DNA from: Paraglaciecola arctica BSs20135
GTDB taxonomy: Bacteria > Pseudomonadota > Gammaproteobacteria > Enterobacterales > Alteromonadaceae
Assembly (NCBI RefSeq): GCF_000314995.1
Contig: NZ_BAEO01000005.1
Span: 48,834-112,833, forward strand
Reading direction: 5' to 3'
DNA length: 64,000 nt
Part shown: piece by piece, positions 39,248 to 48,568 of the stretch
How the letters are laid out: every line of letters starts with the position of its first letter
Position numbering within the stretch: the first letter of the stretch is position 1
Translations under genes and position numbers: made by a program
The notes under the pieces: generated by a model
The model's database searches: none
What the model was told of the DNA's origin: nothing
What the model saw: the letters and a program-made list of their open reading frames with translations, nothing else

Positions 39248-39276
39248 AAAAAGCCGCTAAAATTAAGCGGCTTTTT
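39248..39276. terminator. Bidirectional terminator between the YdbT-like gene and dnaJ
   Basis: 11-bp perfect stem AAAAAGCCGCT/AGCGGCTTTTT with a 7-base loop, immediately after the YdbT-like stop and 19 bases before the convergent dnaJ stop. A and T runs at both ends allow use in both directions. Confidence 0.9.
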
Positions 39277-39294
39277 ATATATTCTAACGATTTA

Positions 39295-40434
39295 TCAATT
39301 AGTTAAATCATCAAAGAACTTCTTAACACCATCAAAAAAACCACTTTCTTTAGGACGGTTCTTAGCAACATCTTTGCCTTTGCCCATGGAGTCTTCTAAT
39401 TCATCAAGCAACTCTTTCTGACGAGTACTTAGATTAACCGGTGTTTCGATGACCACTTTACAAATTAGGTCACCAACACTGCCACTACGCACTGACTTAA
39501 CACCTTTGTTACGCAAGCGGAACATTTTTCCGGTTTGGGTTTCAGCGGTCACTTTTAACTTAACTTTGCCTTCTAAAGTAGGCACTTCAATCTCACCGCC
39601 CAAGGCTGCACGAGTGAAACTTAAGGGTACTTCACAATACAAGTTATTACCTTCACGGGTAAATATTTTGTGATCTCGCACATGTACTTGTACATACAAG
39701 TCGCCTGCTGGCGCGCCCATTTCACCGGCTTCACCTTCGCCTGATAAACGAATTCTATCACCGGTATCAACACCGGCTGGTACTTTAACCGATAAGGTTT
39801 TAGTTTTTTCTACGCGGCCTTGACCATGACAAGGTTTACATGGATCAGAGATGATTTTACCTCTACCCGAACAAGTCGGACAGGTTTGCTGTACTGCAAA
39901 GAAACCTTGACGCATTTGCACTTGTCCTTGACCATGACAAGTTGGACAAGTAGTTGGGCTTGAACCTTTTTTCGCACCTGAGCCGTCACAGCTTTCGCAG
40001 CCGACTAGTGTGGGTACACGAATTTCGACACTTTTGCCTCTTACCGCTTCCTCAAGGGAAAGCTCTAAGTTGTAACGCAGATCAGAACCTTGACGAGCAC
40101 GAGATTGACGACCACCGCCACCACGTCCACCGCCAAAAATATCACCGAATACGTCACCAAAAATATCGCCAAAGTCTCCGCCTTGACCACCGCCGCCGCC
40201 GCGATTAGGATCAACGCCGGCATGACCATATTGATCATAAGCCGCACGTTTTTGCGAATCGGTTAACATTTCGTGAGCTTCTTGCACTTCTTTGAATTTT
40301 TCTTCCATAGCTTTATCACCCTGTGTTCTATCTGGGTGATATTTCATCGCTAGGCGCTTATAAGCCTTTTTTATCTCGCGTTCGGTGGCACTTTTATCCA
40401 CACCTAACACTTCATAATAATCTCGCTTCGACAT
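39295..40434 (-). CDS. dnaJ: Chaperone protein DnaJ
   Basis: 379 aa (E. coli 376). The J domain (1-70) carries YHPD. A Gly-rich linker (about 75-115) follows, then four CxxCxGxG zinc repeats ([43 protein letters not shown]), and the C-terminal substrate-binding domains. It delivers unfolded clients to DnaK and stimulates its ATPase. It follows dnaK on the same strand, separated by 160 bases containing a hairpin that may reduce dnaJ expression. Confidence 0.98.
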   Translation of the reverse strand: MSKRDYYEVLGVDKSATEREIKKAYKRLAMKYHPDRTQGDKAMEEKFKEVQEAHEMLTDSQKRAAYDQYGHAGVDPNRGGGGGQGGDFGDIFGDVFGDIFGGGRGGGGRQSRARQGSDLRYNLELSLEEAVRGKSVEIRVPTLVGCESCDGSGAKKGSSPTTCPTCHGQGQVQMRQGFFAVQQTCPTCSGRGKIISDPCKPCHGQGRVEKTKTLSVKVPAGVDTGDRIRLSGEGEAGEMGAPAGDLYVQVHVRDHKIFTREGNNLYCEVPLSFTRAALGGEIEVPTLEGKVKLKVTAETQTGKMFRLRNKGVKSVRSGSVGDLICKVVIETPVNLSTRQKELLDELEDSMGKGKDVAKNRPKESGFFDGVKKFFDDLTN

Positions 40435-40520
40435 CTCGATTCGGTATCCTGCGGTCTTTGGTTCTTATTTTAAACAACAAAATATTGTTATTCTTTTTTG
40501 TAAATTCTTAAAACAAACAA

Positions 40521-40547
40521 GGCGCAGTCAGTGTGACCTGCTGCGCC
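40521..40547 (-). terminator. Hairpin in the dnaK-dnaJ gap, possible partial terminator
   Basis: 7-bp GC-rich stem GGCGCAG/CTGCGCC with a 13-base loop, followed on the minus strand by TTGTTTGTTTT. It lies about 48 bases after the dnaK stop and 86 bases before dnaJ. It could lower dnaJ relative to dnaK. Confidence 0.55.
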
Positions 40548-40594
40548 GAGTTAAATTATTGAGTCTTTTCAACAATTAATTTGTCTGACGAAAT

Positions 40595-42529
40595 TTACTT
40601 TTTGTCGTCTTCTTTTACTTCTTCAAACTCAGCATCAACTACATCATCATCTTGTGATTTTGCGCCTGCATCTGTCGGCTCTGCGCCGTCTTGAGCAGCA
40701 CCTTCAGCCGCAGCTTTAGCTTGAGCCACTTCCATCAACTTAGCTGAAGCTTGAATGAGCTCTTGAGTTTTGGCTTCCATCGCTTCTTTGTCGCCTTCTT
40801 TAACCGCTTCTTCAAGGGCTACAACGGCAGTTTCAATTTCAGCTTTGTCTTCTTCACTCAACGCATCGCCAGCTTCTTCTACTTGCTTACGTGTACTGTG
40901 GATCATGCCATCGGCTTGGTTACGCGCTTGAACAACTTCTTCAAATTTTGCATCCGCTTCTTTATTCGCTTCTGCATCTTGAACCATTTGTTCTACTTCT
41001 TCATCACTCAAACCAGAAGACGCTTTAATGGTGATTTTTTGCTCTTTACCAGTGTCTTTATCTTTAGCAGACACATGTAAAATACCATCAGCATCAATAT
41101 CAAATGTTACTTCAATTTGAGGTGCACCACGTTGTGCTGCACGAATGCCTTCAAGATTAAACTGCCCAAGAGATTTATTTCCAGAGGCTTGCTTACGCTC
41201 ACCTTGCAAACAATGGATAGTAACTGCCGCTTGATTATCTTCAGCTGTTGAGAACGTCTGAGATTTCTTAGTAGGTACAGTAGTGTTTTTCTCGATTAGA
41301 GTAGTCATTACACCACCCATAGTTTCGATACCTAAAGAAAGAGGTGTTACGTCAAGTAACAATACGTCTTTCACATCACCAGATAATACGCCACCTTGAA
41401 TCGCTGCGCCTACTGCTACTGCTTCATCAGGGTTAACATCTTTACGAGGCTCTTTACCAAAAAATTCAGTTACATACTTCTGAACCATAGGCATACGTGT
41501 TTGACCACCTACCAAGATAATATCGTTGATATCACCTACAGATAAATCAGCATCTTTTAAAGCTTGTTTAAGCGGCTCAAGTGTTGCTTTAACCATAGAT
41601 TCAACAAGAGACTCAAGTTTTGCACGAGTAAGCTTGATTGTAAGGTGTTTAGGACCAGACGCATCAGCTGTGATGTACGGCAAGTTCACTTCAGTTTGCT
41701 GGGCAGAAGACAATTCAATCTTGGCTTTCTCACCAGCTTCTTTCAAACGTTGCATAGCAAGGGGATCTTTACGTAAATCCATACCAGAATCTTTCTTAAA
41801 TTCTGCAACTAAGTAGTTAATAACTTGGTTATCAAAATCTTCACCACCTAAGTGTGTATCACCGTTAGTTGCTAATACTTCAAACGTATGTTCGCCGTCA
41901 GCTTCGTCTATTTCGATAATAGAGATATCGAAAGTACCACCACCTAAGTCATAAACAGCAACAACACTGTCACCTTTTTTCTTGTCCATGCCGTAAGCAA
42001 GTGCAGCAGCCGTTGGCTCGTTGATAATACGTTTCACTTCAAGTCCAGCAATACGGCCAGCATCTTTAGTTGCTTGACGTTGTGAATCGTTAAAGTATGC
42101 AGGTACAGTTATAACAGCAGCTGTAACTTCTTCGCCTAAGTAATCTTCAGCGGTTTTTTTCATCTTTTTCAACACTTCAGCAGAAATCTGCGGCGGCGCC
42201 ATTTTTTCGCCTTTCGCTTCTACCCATGCATCACCATTGTCAGCTTTGACAATATTGTAAGGCATGATATCAATATCACGCTGTACTTCTTTATCTTCCC
42301 AACGACGACCAATTAAACGCTTAATAGCGAATAAAGTGTTTTGTGGGTTAGTTACAGCTTGGCGCTTTGCTGGTTGACCAACTAAAATCTCACCATCTTG
42401 AGTGTAAGCGATGATGGAAGGTGTAGTACGATCCCCTTCTGCATTTTCTATAACTTTGGCTTTGTCGCCATCTAATACTGCTACACATGAGTTAGTAGTA
42501 CCTAAATCGATTCCAATGATTCTACCCAT
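40595..42529 (-). CDS. dnaK: Chaperone protein DnaK (Hsp70)
   Basis: 644 aa (E. coli 638). The ATPase domain (1-385) opens with [18 protein letters not shown] and has [36 protein letters not shown] and [10 protein letters not shown]. The linker [16 protein letters not shown] leads into the substrate-binding domain and helical lid, and the acidic tail ends in EEVKEDDKK. It folds and protects proteins with DnaJ and GrpE. It has its own sigma-32-type promoter in the grpE-dnaK gap. Confidence 0.99.
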   Translation of the reverse strand: MGRIIGIDLGTTNSCVAVLDGDKAKVIENAEGDRTTPSIIAYTQDGEILVGQPAKRQAVTNPQNTLFAIKRLIGRRWEDKEVQRDIDIMPYNIVKADNGDAWVEAKGEKMAPPQISAEVLKKMKKTAEDYLGEEVTAAVITVPAYFNDSQRQATKDAGRIAGLEVKRIINEPTAAALAYGMDKKKGDSVVAVYDLGGGTFDISIIEIDEADGEHTFEVLATNGDTHLGGEDFDNQVINYLVAEFKKDSGMDLRKDPLAMQRLKEAGEKAKIELSSAQQTEVNLPYITADASGPKHLTIKLTRAKLESLVESMVKATLEPLKQALKDADLSVGDINDIILVGGQTRMPMVQKYVTEFFGKEPRKDVNPDEAVAVGAAIQGGVLSGDVKDVLLLDVTPLSLGIETMGGVMTTLIEKNTTVPTKKSQTFSTAEDNQAAVTIHCLQGERKQASGNKSLGQFNLEGIRAAQRGAPQIEVTFDIDADGILHVSAKDKDTGKEQKITIKASSGLSDEEVEQMVQDAEANKEADAKFEEVVQARNQADGMIHSTRKQVEEAGDALSEEDKAEIETAVVALEEAVKEGDKEAMEAKTQELIQASAKLMEVAQAKAAAEGAAQDGAEPTDAGAKSQDDDVVDAEFEEVKEDDKK

Positions 42530-42572
42530 TAGTTTTTCTCCAAAAAATTGTTCTTAAAAGCTTGTACACTTT

Positions 42573-42598
42573 GTGGGGTTATTATTTATATTTTCAAC
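42573..42598 (-). promoter_or_regulatory. Sigma-32 heat-shock promoter of dnaK
   Basis: On the minus strand: GTTGAAA (42598-42592), a 13-base spacer, CCCCAC (42578-42573). This is one base off the -35 consensus CTTGAAA and close to the -10 CCCCATNT. It lies about 45 bases upstream of the dnaK ATG, so dnaK can be induced independently of grpE. Confidence 0.8.
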
Positions 42599-42670
42599 AT
42601 ATTATTGAAAATAAACCTTCACAAAACTGCAATTATTTTTCCCATTCATTACTTCAAAGACGCAGAGTAA

Positions 42671-43276
42671 TTAGGCTTGGGTATCTACACCGCCTTCTGG
42701 CGCTCGAGTAACCATTACCATGGCAGGACGTAACAAACGGCCATTTATCTCATAACCTTTTTGCATCACTGCCAACACTGAATTAGGTGGCAATTCTGTA
42801 TTTTCTTGCATCGACATAGCTTGATGCTTCTCTGGATTGAAAGGTTGCCCTTGAGGGTCAATCACTGTCATACCAAATTTTTCAATAGTGCTAAAAAACG
42901 ACTTAAGCGTCAGTTCAACACCATCCATAATAGGTTTAATGGCTTCATCTTCTGGGTTAGCCACTTGTAACGCACGTTCTAAATTGTCGGCGACAGGCAA
43001 CAACTCACCGGCAAATTTTTCTAGTGCAAATTTACGAGCTTTATCAATTTCGCCCTGAGCTCGTTTACGAGCGTTATCTGCATCGGCAATCGCACGCATA
43101 ACTGAATCTTTTTGATCAGCCAACTTAGTTTCGGCGGCAATAACTGCGGCTTCTAATTCAACAATACGTTGTTGATCTTCAGTTAACTCAACAACTTCTT
43201 GCTCTGAGTCTTGTTGCTCGGCTTGAATATCAGCTTCTAATTCTTCATCGTGCTGAGGTGTTTGTTCATTTGACAT
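42671..43276 (-). CDS. grpE: Nucleotide exchange factor GrpE
   Basis: 201 aa from [12 protein letters not shown], which has GGAG six bases upstream; a start four codons earlier lacks such a site. An acidic N-terminus (1-50) is followed by a long coiled coil (about 50-95, [20 protein letters not shown]) and a beta domain with [20 protein letters not shown] and [18 protein letters not shown]. GrpE promotes ADP release from DnaK. It lies upstream of dnaK with its own sigma-32-type promoter. Confidence 0.96.
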   Translation of the reverse strand: MSNEQTPQHDEELEADIQAEQQDSEQEVVELTEDQQRIVELEAAVIAAETKLADQKDSVMRAIADADNARKRAQGEIDKARKFALEKFAGELLPVADNLERALQVANPEDEAIKPIMDGVELTLKSFFSTIEKFGMTVIDPQGQPFNPEKHQAMSMQENTELPPNSVLAVMQKGYEINGRLLRPAMVMVTRAPEGGVDTQA

Positions 43277-43321
43277 GTTTAGCTCCATTTACTCTTTACA
43301 CAAATTTTCAACTGCCACTGT

Positions 43322-43349
43322 TAATGGGGTTATATTTAATTGCTTCAAG
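43322..43349 (-). promoter_or_regulatory. Sigma-32 heat-shock promoter of grpE
   Basis: On the minus strand: CTTGAAG (43349-43343), a 13-base spacer, CCCCATTA (43329-43322). It matches the sigma-32 consensus in all but one -35 base, and the spacer equals that of the dnaK promoter. It lies about 46 bases upstream of the grpE ATG. Confidence 0.88.
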
Positions 43350-43473
43350 GGTTGCTAATTGATGTTTTTTGGTTTTATCTGCATTGACTAATGACTAATA
43401 GCCAATGTGGCATCTTTCATATTTTACTCGCTAGGGGTAAAGTACTGAATTATCGGTTTATTTTAGCAAGCAC

Positions 43474-46400
43474 ATGATTAATGTTTGGACAGTTTCGGCA
43501 CTAGTACTCTGTTACCTATTAGTTCTATTTGCCTTGGCGTTTTGGGCCGATAAACGTTACAAGGGTCAACAACAGCATCCTTTTATCTTCAGTTTAGCGC
43601 TAGGAGTGCACTGTACTTCGTGGGCATTTTTTGGCACCACTACCCAAGCCACTCAATATGGCTGGGCATTTGTTCCTACCTATTTAGGCGTGATCCTAGT
43701 ATTTCTATTCGCTCATCCTGTGTTACGTAAAATAAGTTTGTTATGTCATCAGCACCAAGTAAGTTCCTTAGCCGACTTTATTAGTTTACGTTTTGAAAAA
43801 TCTTATCTACTGGCGGCCTTAGTCACATTATTGTGTTTAATCGGCGTCATTCCTTATATTGCATTACAACTTGATTCGGTCAGCCAAAGTGTCGCGATCC
43901 TAGTAGGCATAGATGTGAGCTGGAGTGGCAACGTCGGTGCCTATGTGGCTATTTTAATGGCACTTTTTGCCATTTTATTTGGTACTCAGTCATTAAGCGC
44001 TAGCGATAAACACCCTGGTTTGATGCTGACTATCGCCTTTGCTTCTTTGGTCAAGTTAGTGGCAATACTGATTGTTGGCATATATGTGTGTTATGTGATG
44101 TTTGATGGGGTACTAGATTTATTTGGTCAAGCGCAATTACACCCTAAAAGCCAACAGATCATCCAGTCTGACTCTGCTGGTTGGGTTTACCTAAGCCATA
44201 TGTTGTTAGGGGTATGTTCAATGTTTTGTTTACCTCGGCAGTTTCATATCAATTTTGTCGAGAATAATGGTAGTGAAGAACTAAGAACAGCGCGCTGGCT
44301 GTTTCCCTTATACTTGTGCCTGATGACAGTATTTATTCTGCCCATAGGTATAGCTGGGCATATAGTGTTTGACGCAACAACACAGGTTAGTACCGATACC
44401 TACGCTCTAGCGTTACCCATACAGGCTGGTAACACTAGTGTGGCACTTATCTCTTTTATTGGCGGCTTATCAGCTGCAACCAGCATGGTTATAGTTGGGA
44501 CCTTAGCCATGGGGATCATGATCTCCAATAACTTAGTGACACCACTTCGACTAAAAATTCAATTACAAAGACTACAAAAACATAACCTGACCCCAAAAGC
44601 GGTGTTATTTACTCGACGAGCCACTGTTGTATTAGTAATGGGTATCGCCTATTTGTATCACTTAGATATAAGCCAAACGGCACCATTAGTAAAAAGTGGC
44701 ATTATTGCAATTGCACTTTTATCGCAAACCTTACCCATTATTATTGGTGGCCTATATTGGCAAAAACGCAATACATATGCTGCCATGATTGCTTTGGTAT
44801 CGGGTGCTTTATGTTGGGCTTACTGGTTGCTTTGGCCAAGCATTACCGCCAGTTATTATTTTGATCCACCGCCAGACGATTTACAACTCGCATCGGGTTT
44901 TGTGCTCAGCCTATTAGTTAATCTGTTTTGTTTTGTATTCTTCAGTTTGATTTTGCCAGCAAGCCGAGAACAGAAATTTGGCGATCAAAAGGAACATCAG
45001 TTTTCAACATTAAGCCAAGCCACTAAGATATCTAAGTTACTTGCTGTCACTGAAAAAGTGTTGGATAAAGATCGTCATCAATTTTTACTTAATAATCTGC
45101 CAACCGAGCAACGGTCGGGGTATGCCAGCCCCAAGTTACTCGCCAACATAGAAAATGAAATTGCCAATCAAGTGGGTAACGTCAGCGCCAGAATTTTACT
45201 CTCTGCTATTGCTGAGAAAAAAGATGTTGCTCTGGCCGAACTAGTTGAACTGGTTGAAGAAGCCAGCCAAACCTTTCACTTTAATCATGAGGTATTACAA
45301 TCCTCGGTAGAACATATCCAACAAGGTATATGTGTAGTAGATGTAAATTTGTCTCTTTTAGCTTGGAATCAACGTTACGTAGAGTTATTCAACTACCCTG
45401 CAAGCTTGATCAAAGTGGGTATCCCAATTAAAGAGTTATTGTTGTTTAACGCCCAAAGAGGACTCTTTGGAAAAAAAGAACAACTAGACGCTGAAATTGA
45501 AAAACGTATGCAGTACATGCGTATTGGTAGTCATTACAAATACGTGCGCGAGCAAAAAAACGGACAAACCATAGAAGTGAACGGCAGCCCTCTGCCAGGC
45601 GGAGGGTTTGTGACGACCTATAGTGATATTACCGACTACATTAATATTCAACAGCAATTACAGCAATCGAAACAACTCTTAGAAAGCCGAGTAATTGAGC
45701 GTACAGAACAATTACAAACAGCCAACCTAGCCCTTGATGAAGCGCGACAAGAAGCTGAAAAAGCCAACGACAGCAAAACTAAGTTCCTTGCCGCCGCTGG
45801 CCACGATCTAATGCAACCCTTTAACGCCGCTAGTTTATTTGCGTCTCTTATAAAAGAAAAAGCGCCTAATCAAGAGTTGGCGGAAATGAGCCAAAACTTA
45901 ATCCAATCCCTTACAAACGCTGAAGAACTATTATCAACGCTACTGGATATGACTCGACTAGATTCAGGGATACTGAGCACTAATATTCAACACTTTAAAC
46001 TAAAGGATTTATTAACCCCTTTAGTAAAAGAGTTTGCTATTTCTGCATCGCGTAAAGGCTTAGAGCTTAGATATGTTGCAAGCTCCTGTTCTATTCAATC
46101 AGACAAAAAGTTACTAAGGCGAATACTGCAAAATTTGATTTCCAATGCGATTCGCTATACTGACACTGGAAAAATACTGATAGTCGCTAAAAGGCAGAAG
46201 CAACATCTCAAAATTAGGATCTACGATACTGGCAAAGGTATCGCCCTCAATCAACAAAAAGCCATATTCGAAGAATTTAATCAGCTTGACCAGCACAACA
46301 GCAATCAAGGTTTGGGATTAGGCCTGACCATAGTAGAACGTATCAGTGCCCTACTTCACCACAATGTTGAGGTGAAATCGGCAGTTAACCAAGGTAGCTG

Positions 46401-46848
46401 TTTTGAAATAACAGTGCCTAGGGGTTTAGCTGTGACTAGCTCGGATGCAATACAAAACAATGTAACTGCCGACTCTTCCGCGCTGCTTACAAATAAAGTA
46501 GTAGTGCTGATTGAAAACGACAAATACACCATCGAGGCAGTAAGTCATTTATTAGGTAGCTGGGGAGCAACAGTTTATGCATTTGATAACATTGAAGATG
46601 CATTATCACATTGCCCAACATGCCCAGACTTATTGTTTTTAGACTACCACTTAGATAACGGAGCAACCGGTACACAAGCAGCAGAAGCACTTCGAAAAAA
46701 ATGGCAAGTGAGTATACCTGCGGTGTTAAGCAGCGCCGATAGAACAGAAGAAATTCGCAAACAAGCGATTGATGCCCAATTGCATTATTTGCCCAAACCG
46801 ATAAAACCTGCGGCCTTGAAGCGTTTTATCAAGCAATTATACCAATAG
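43474..46848 (+). CDS. Hybrid sensor histidine kinase with SLC5-type transporter domain (CrbS-like)
   Basis: 1124 aa. Residues 1-500 hold about 13 membrane segments of the sodium:solute symporter (SLC5) type. Next come a PAS_7-type domain (about 610-720, LQSSVEHIQQGICVVDVN), a coiled linker, the HisKA site AAAGHDLMQPFNAA with His777, a HATPase (NLISNAIRY, YDTGKGIA, GLGLGLTIVER) and a receiver domain with phospho-acceptor Asp1057 (FLDYHL) and Lys in LPKP. This order matches CrbS/CbrA kinases; CrbS controls the acetate switch with CrbR. A CrbR-like regulator lies at 52.3 kb. The signal is unproven. Confidence 0.85.
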   Translation: MINVWTVSALVLCYLLVLFALAFWADKRYKGQQQHPFIFSLALGVHCTSWAFFGTTTQATQYGWAFVPTYLGVILVFLFAHPVLRKISLLCHQHQVSSLADFISLRFEKSYLLAALVTLLCLIGVIPYIALQLDSVSQSVAILVGIDVSWSGNVGAYVAILMALFAILFGTQSLSASDKHPGLMLTIAFASLVKLVAILIVGIYVCYVMFDGVLDLFGQAQLHPKSQQIIQSDSAGWVYLSHMLLGVCSMFCLPRQFHINFVENNGSEELRTARWLFPLYLCLMTVFILPIGIAGHIVFDATTQVSTDTYALALPIQAGNTSVALISFIGGLSAATSMVIVGTLAMGIMISNNLVTPLRLKIQLQRLQKHNLTPKAVLFTRRATVVLVMGIAYLYHLDISQTAPLVKSGIIAIALLSQTLPIIIGGLYWQKRNTYAAMIALVSGALCWAYWLLWPSITASYYFDPPPDDLQLASGFVLSLLVNLFCFVFFSLILPASREQKFGDQKEHQFSTLSQATKISKLLAVTEKVLDKDRHQFLLNNLPTEQRSGYASPKLLANIENEIANQVGNVSARILLSAIAEKKDVALAELVELVEEASQTFHFNHEVLQSSVEHIQQGICVVDVNLSLLAWNQRYVELFNYPASLIKVGIPIKELLLFNAQRGLFGKKEQLDAEIEKRMQYMRIGSHYKYVREQKNGQTIEVNGSPLPGGGFVTTYSDITDYINIQQQLQQSKQLLESRVIERTEQLQTANLALDEARQEAEKANDSKTKFLAAAGHDLMQPFNAASLFASLIKEKAPNQELAEMSQNLIQSLTNAEELLSTLLDMTRLDSGILSTNIQHFKLKDLLTPLVKEFAISASRKGLELRYVASSCSIQSDKKLLRRILQNLISNAIRYTDTGKILIVAKRQKQHLKIRIYDTGKGIALNQQKAIFEEFNQLDQHNSNQGLGLGLTIVERISALLHHNVEVKSAVNQGSCFEITVPRGLAVTSSDAIQNNVTADSSALLTNKVVVLIENDKYTIEAVSHLLGSWGATVYAFDNIEDALSHCPTCPDLLFLDYHLDNGATGTQAAEALRKKWQVSIPAVLSSADRTEEIRKQAIDAQLHYLPKPIKPAALKRFIKQLYQ

Positions 46849-47097
46849 CTTGTCTTCTGCCATTGCCCTTTAAGCTTATTGCTTTGCCTAAATTAAATAT
46901 CGAGACCACATTAACGTAACTTTTCAACGAATAGAATCATAGAGATAACAAGCAAAACCCTATTCCTGCCCAAATGTTTTTTAGCAATGCAAAGGAACAA
47001 ATTCACTATGTACACTACACTCAAAACTCTTATCTTGCGGCTAAATAAAGCATTACCTTGTTAATACAGCTGCGTTTATTTGGAAAAGGAAAGATAC

Positions 47098-48408
47098 ATG
47101 TTAAGACGTCAATTTTTAAATGTGTTGGGACTTAGTGTAGGAACGGGTTTATTAGCCCCCGCCTCAATATTAGGAGCAACTTCGGTACTGGATGTTAACA
47201 ATGACACCATTAAACCAGGAGACTGGAAAGCTTTGCGTAATTTGTTTCCACTTACTCGAGATTATATTCAGTTATCAACTTTTTTGTTGGCTTCACACCC
47301 AAAACCAGTATCTGATGCGATCGAAAAACACCGTCGCGGATTTGATGAAAATCCATCGGATTATTGGCACCATCATTTTCAAACTATCGATGCTCACATC
47401 AGTAAAGTTGCAGCCCAATATATGGGTGGTAAAGCTGAAAACGTTGCACTGACCGATAGCACAACAATGGGATTAGGCTTGATTTATAGTGGCTTAAAAC
47501 TACAGCAAGGTGATGAGATATTACAAACCGTGCATGATCACTATTCTACAGATATGTCACTGGCTTTTAGAGCAAAGCGCACCGGTGCCAAAGTACGACG
47601 TATCGCCTTATATGAAGACCCAGCACAAGTCAGTGTAAGTGATGTTCAGAAACGACTTCGAGCCGCAATTAACCCAGAAACCCGGGTTGTAGCCGCAACT
47701 TGGGTGCACTCTTCCACAGGTGTAAAATTACCTATAAGAGCTATGGCTGACACCATAAAAGAGCTCAATAAAAAGCGAAAGGCTAAGCAACAAATATTAT
47801 TTTGTGTAGACGGCGTGCATGGATTTGGCATTGAAAATCAGGATGTGAGTCAATTAGGATGTGATTTTTTTGTCGCTGGAACACACAAATGGATATTTGG
47901 TCCTAGAGGTACAGGTGTTGTATGGGGGAATGATCGCGCTTGGGAACAAAGCGAGCCGGTGATCCCTAGTTTTAGCGCGTCTTACGAGGTTTGGCTCGGC
48001 GGTATGACACAAGATCAAGTGCCATTAGGCGAACACATGTCACCAGGAGGATTCCATTCGTTTGAACATCGCTGGGCTTTGCCAGAAGCATTTAACCTGC
48101 ATTTACAATTAGGTAAAGACAAAGTTCAAGCACGCATTCATCAATTGAACCAACAAACTAAGCAAGGTCTGGCAAAGATGCCACATGTTACACTTTACAC
48201 CCCAGCTAATAGTGAACTTTCCTCTGGGCTGGTGTGTTTCGATGTGAAAGGAATGAAGGCTGAAACAGTAGTGGAAATGATGCACAAAAAAGGCATTATT
48301 ATGAGTAGTACACCCTATCGGCAAAGTTTTGCCCGATTTGCGCCTTCATTGCTTAATAATGAACAGGAAATTGAACTGGCACTTGCAGAAATAAGCGCTC
48401 TCGGTTAA
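47098..48408 (+). CDS. Tat-exported class V aminotransferase, second paralogue
   Basis: 436 aa from MLRRQFLNVLGLSVGTGLL; AGGAAAG lies upstream, while a TTG six codons earlier has no such site. LRRQFLNVLG is a twin-arginine motif followed by a hydrophobic stretch, so Tat export is predicted. DSTTMGLGLIYSGL, CVDGVHGFG and AGTHKW (K264, the PLP lysine) mark a class V enzyme. It resembles the protein at 4405-5718 in architecture but differs widely in sequence (TWVHSSTGVKLPI). Substrate unknown. It follows the hybrid kinase by 250 bases. Confidence 0.8.
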   Translation: MLRRQFLNVLGLSVGTGLLAPASILGATSVLDVNNDTIKPGDWKALRNLFPLTRDYIQLSTFLLASHPKPVSDAIEKHRRGFDENPSDYWHHHFQTIDAHISKVAAQYMGGKAENVALTDSTTMGLGLIYSGLKLQQGDEILQTVHDHYSTDMSLAFRAKRTGAKVRRIALYEDPAQVSVSDVQKRLRAAINPETRVVAATWVHSSTGVKLPIRAMADTIKELNKKRKAKQQILFCVDGVHGFGIENQDVSQLGCDFFVAGTHKWIFGPRGTGVVWGNDRAWEQSEPVIPSFSASYEVWLGGMTQDQVPLGEHMSPGGFHSFEHRWALPEAFNLHLQLGKDKVQARIHQLNQQTKQGLAKMPHVTLYTPANSELSSGLVCFDVKGMKAETVVEMMHKKGIIMSSTPYRQSFARFAPSLLNNEQEIELALAEISALG

Positions 48409-48568
48409 TTGTTTTTACAGGTCAATAACAATATTTTTTGGCATTAACCTAGGACTCATCTAGAAATCATGTTGTAGGTTGAACCTATACATTGTCCGCT
48501 TCGAAGGGTAGCGCACTGAAGGGTAAAGCTGTCAGCTGTGAGTCCCGTCGGTTTGCCACAAGTAGACT

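Noticed and set aside
46114..46308. Antisense ORF within the histidine kinase, and similar antisense ORFs in carB, dnaK and dnaJ.
   Set aside because: All lie fully inside strongly conserved genes in other frames, with no ribosome site or family match.
47008..47064. 18-codon ORF (MYTTLKTLILRLNKALPC) with AAAGGAA upstream, ahead of the second Tat aminotransferase; possible leader peptide.
   Set aside because: No codon-run or attenuator hairpin linked to it, and the ribosome-site spacing is long. It could be chance.
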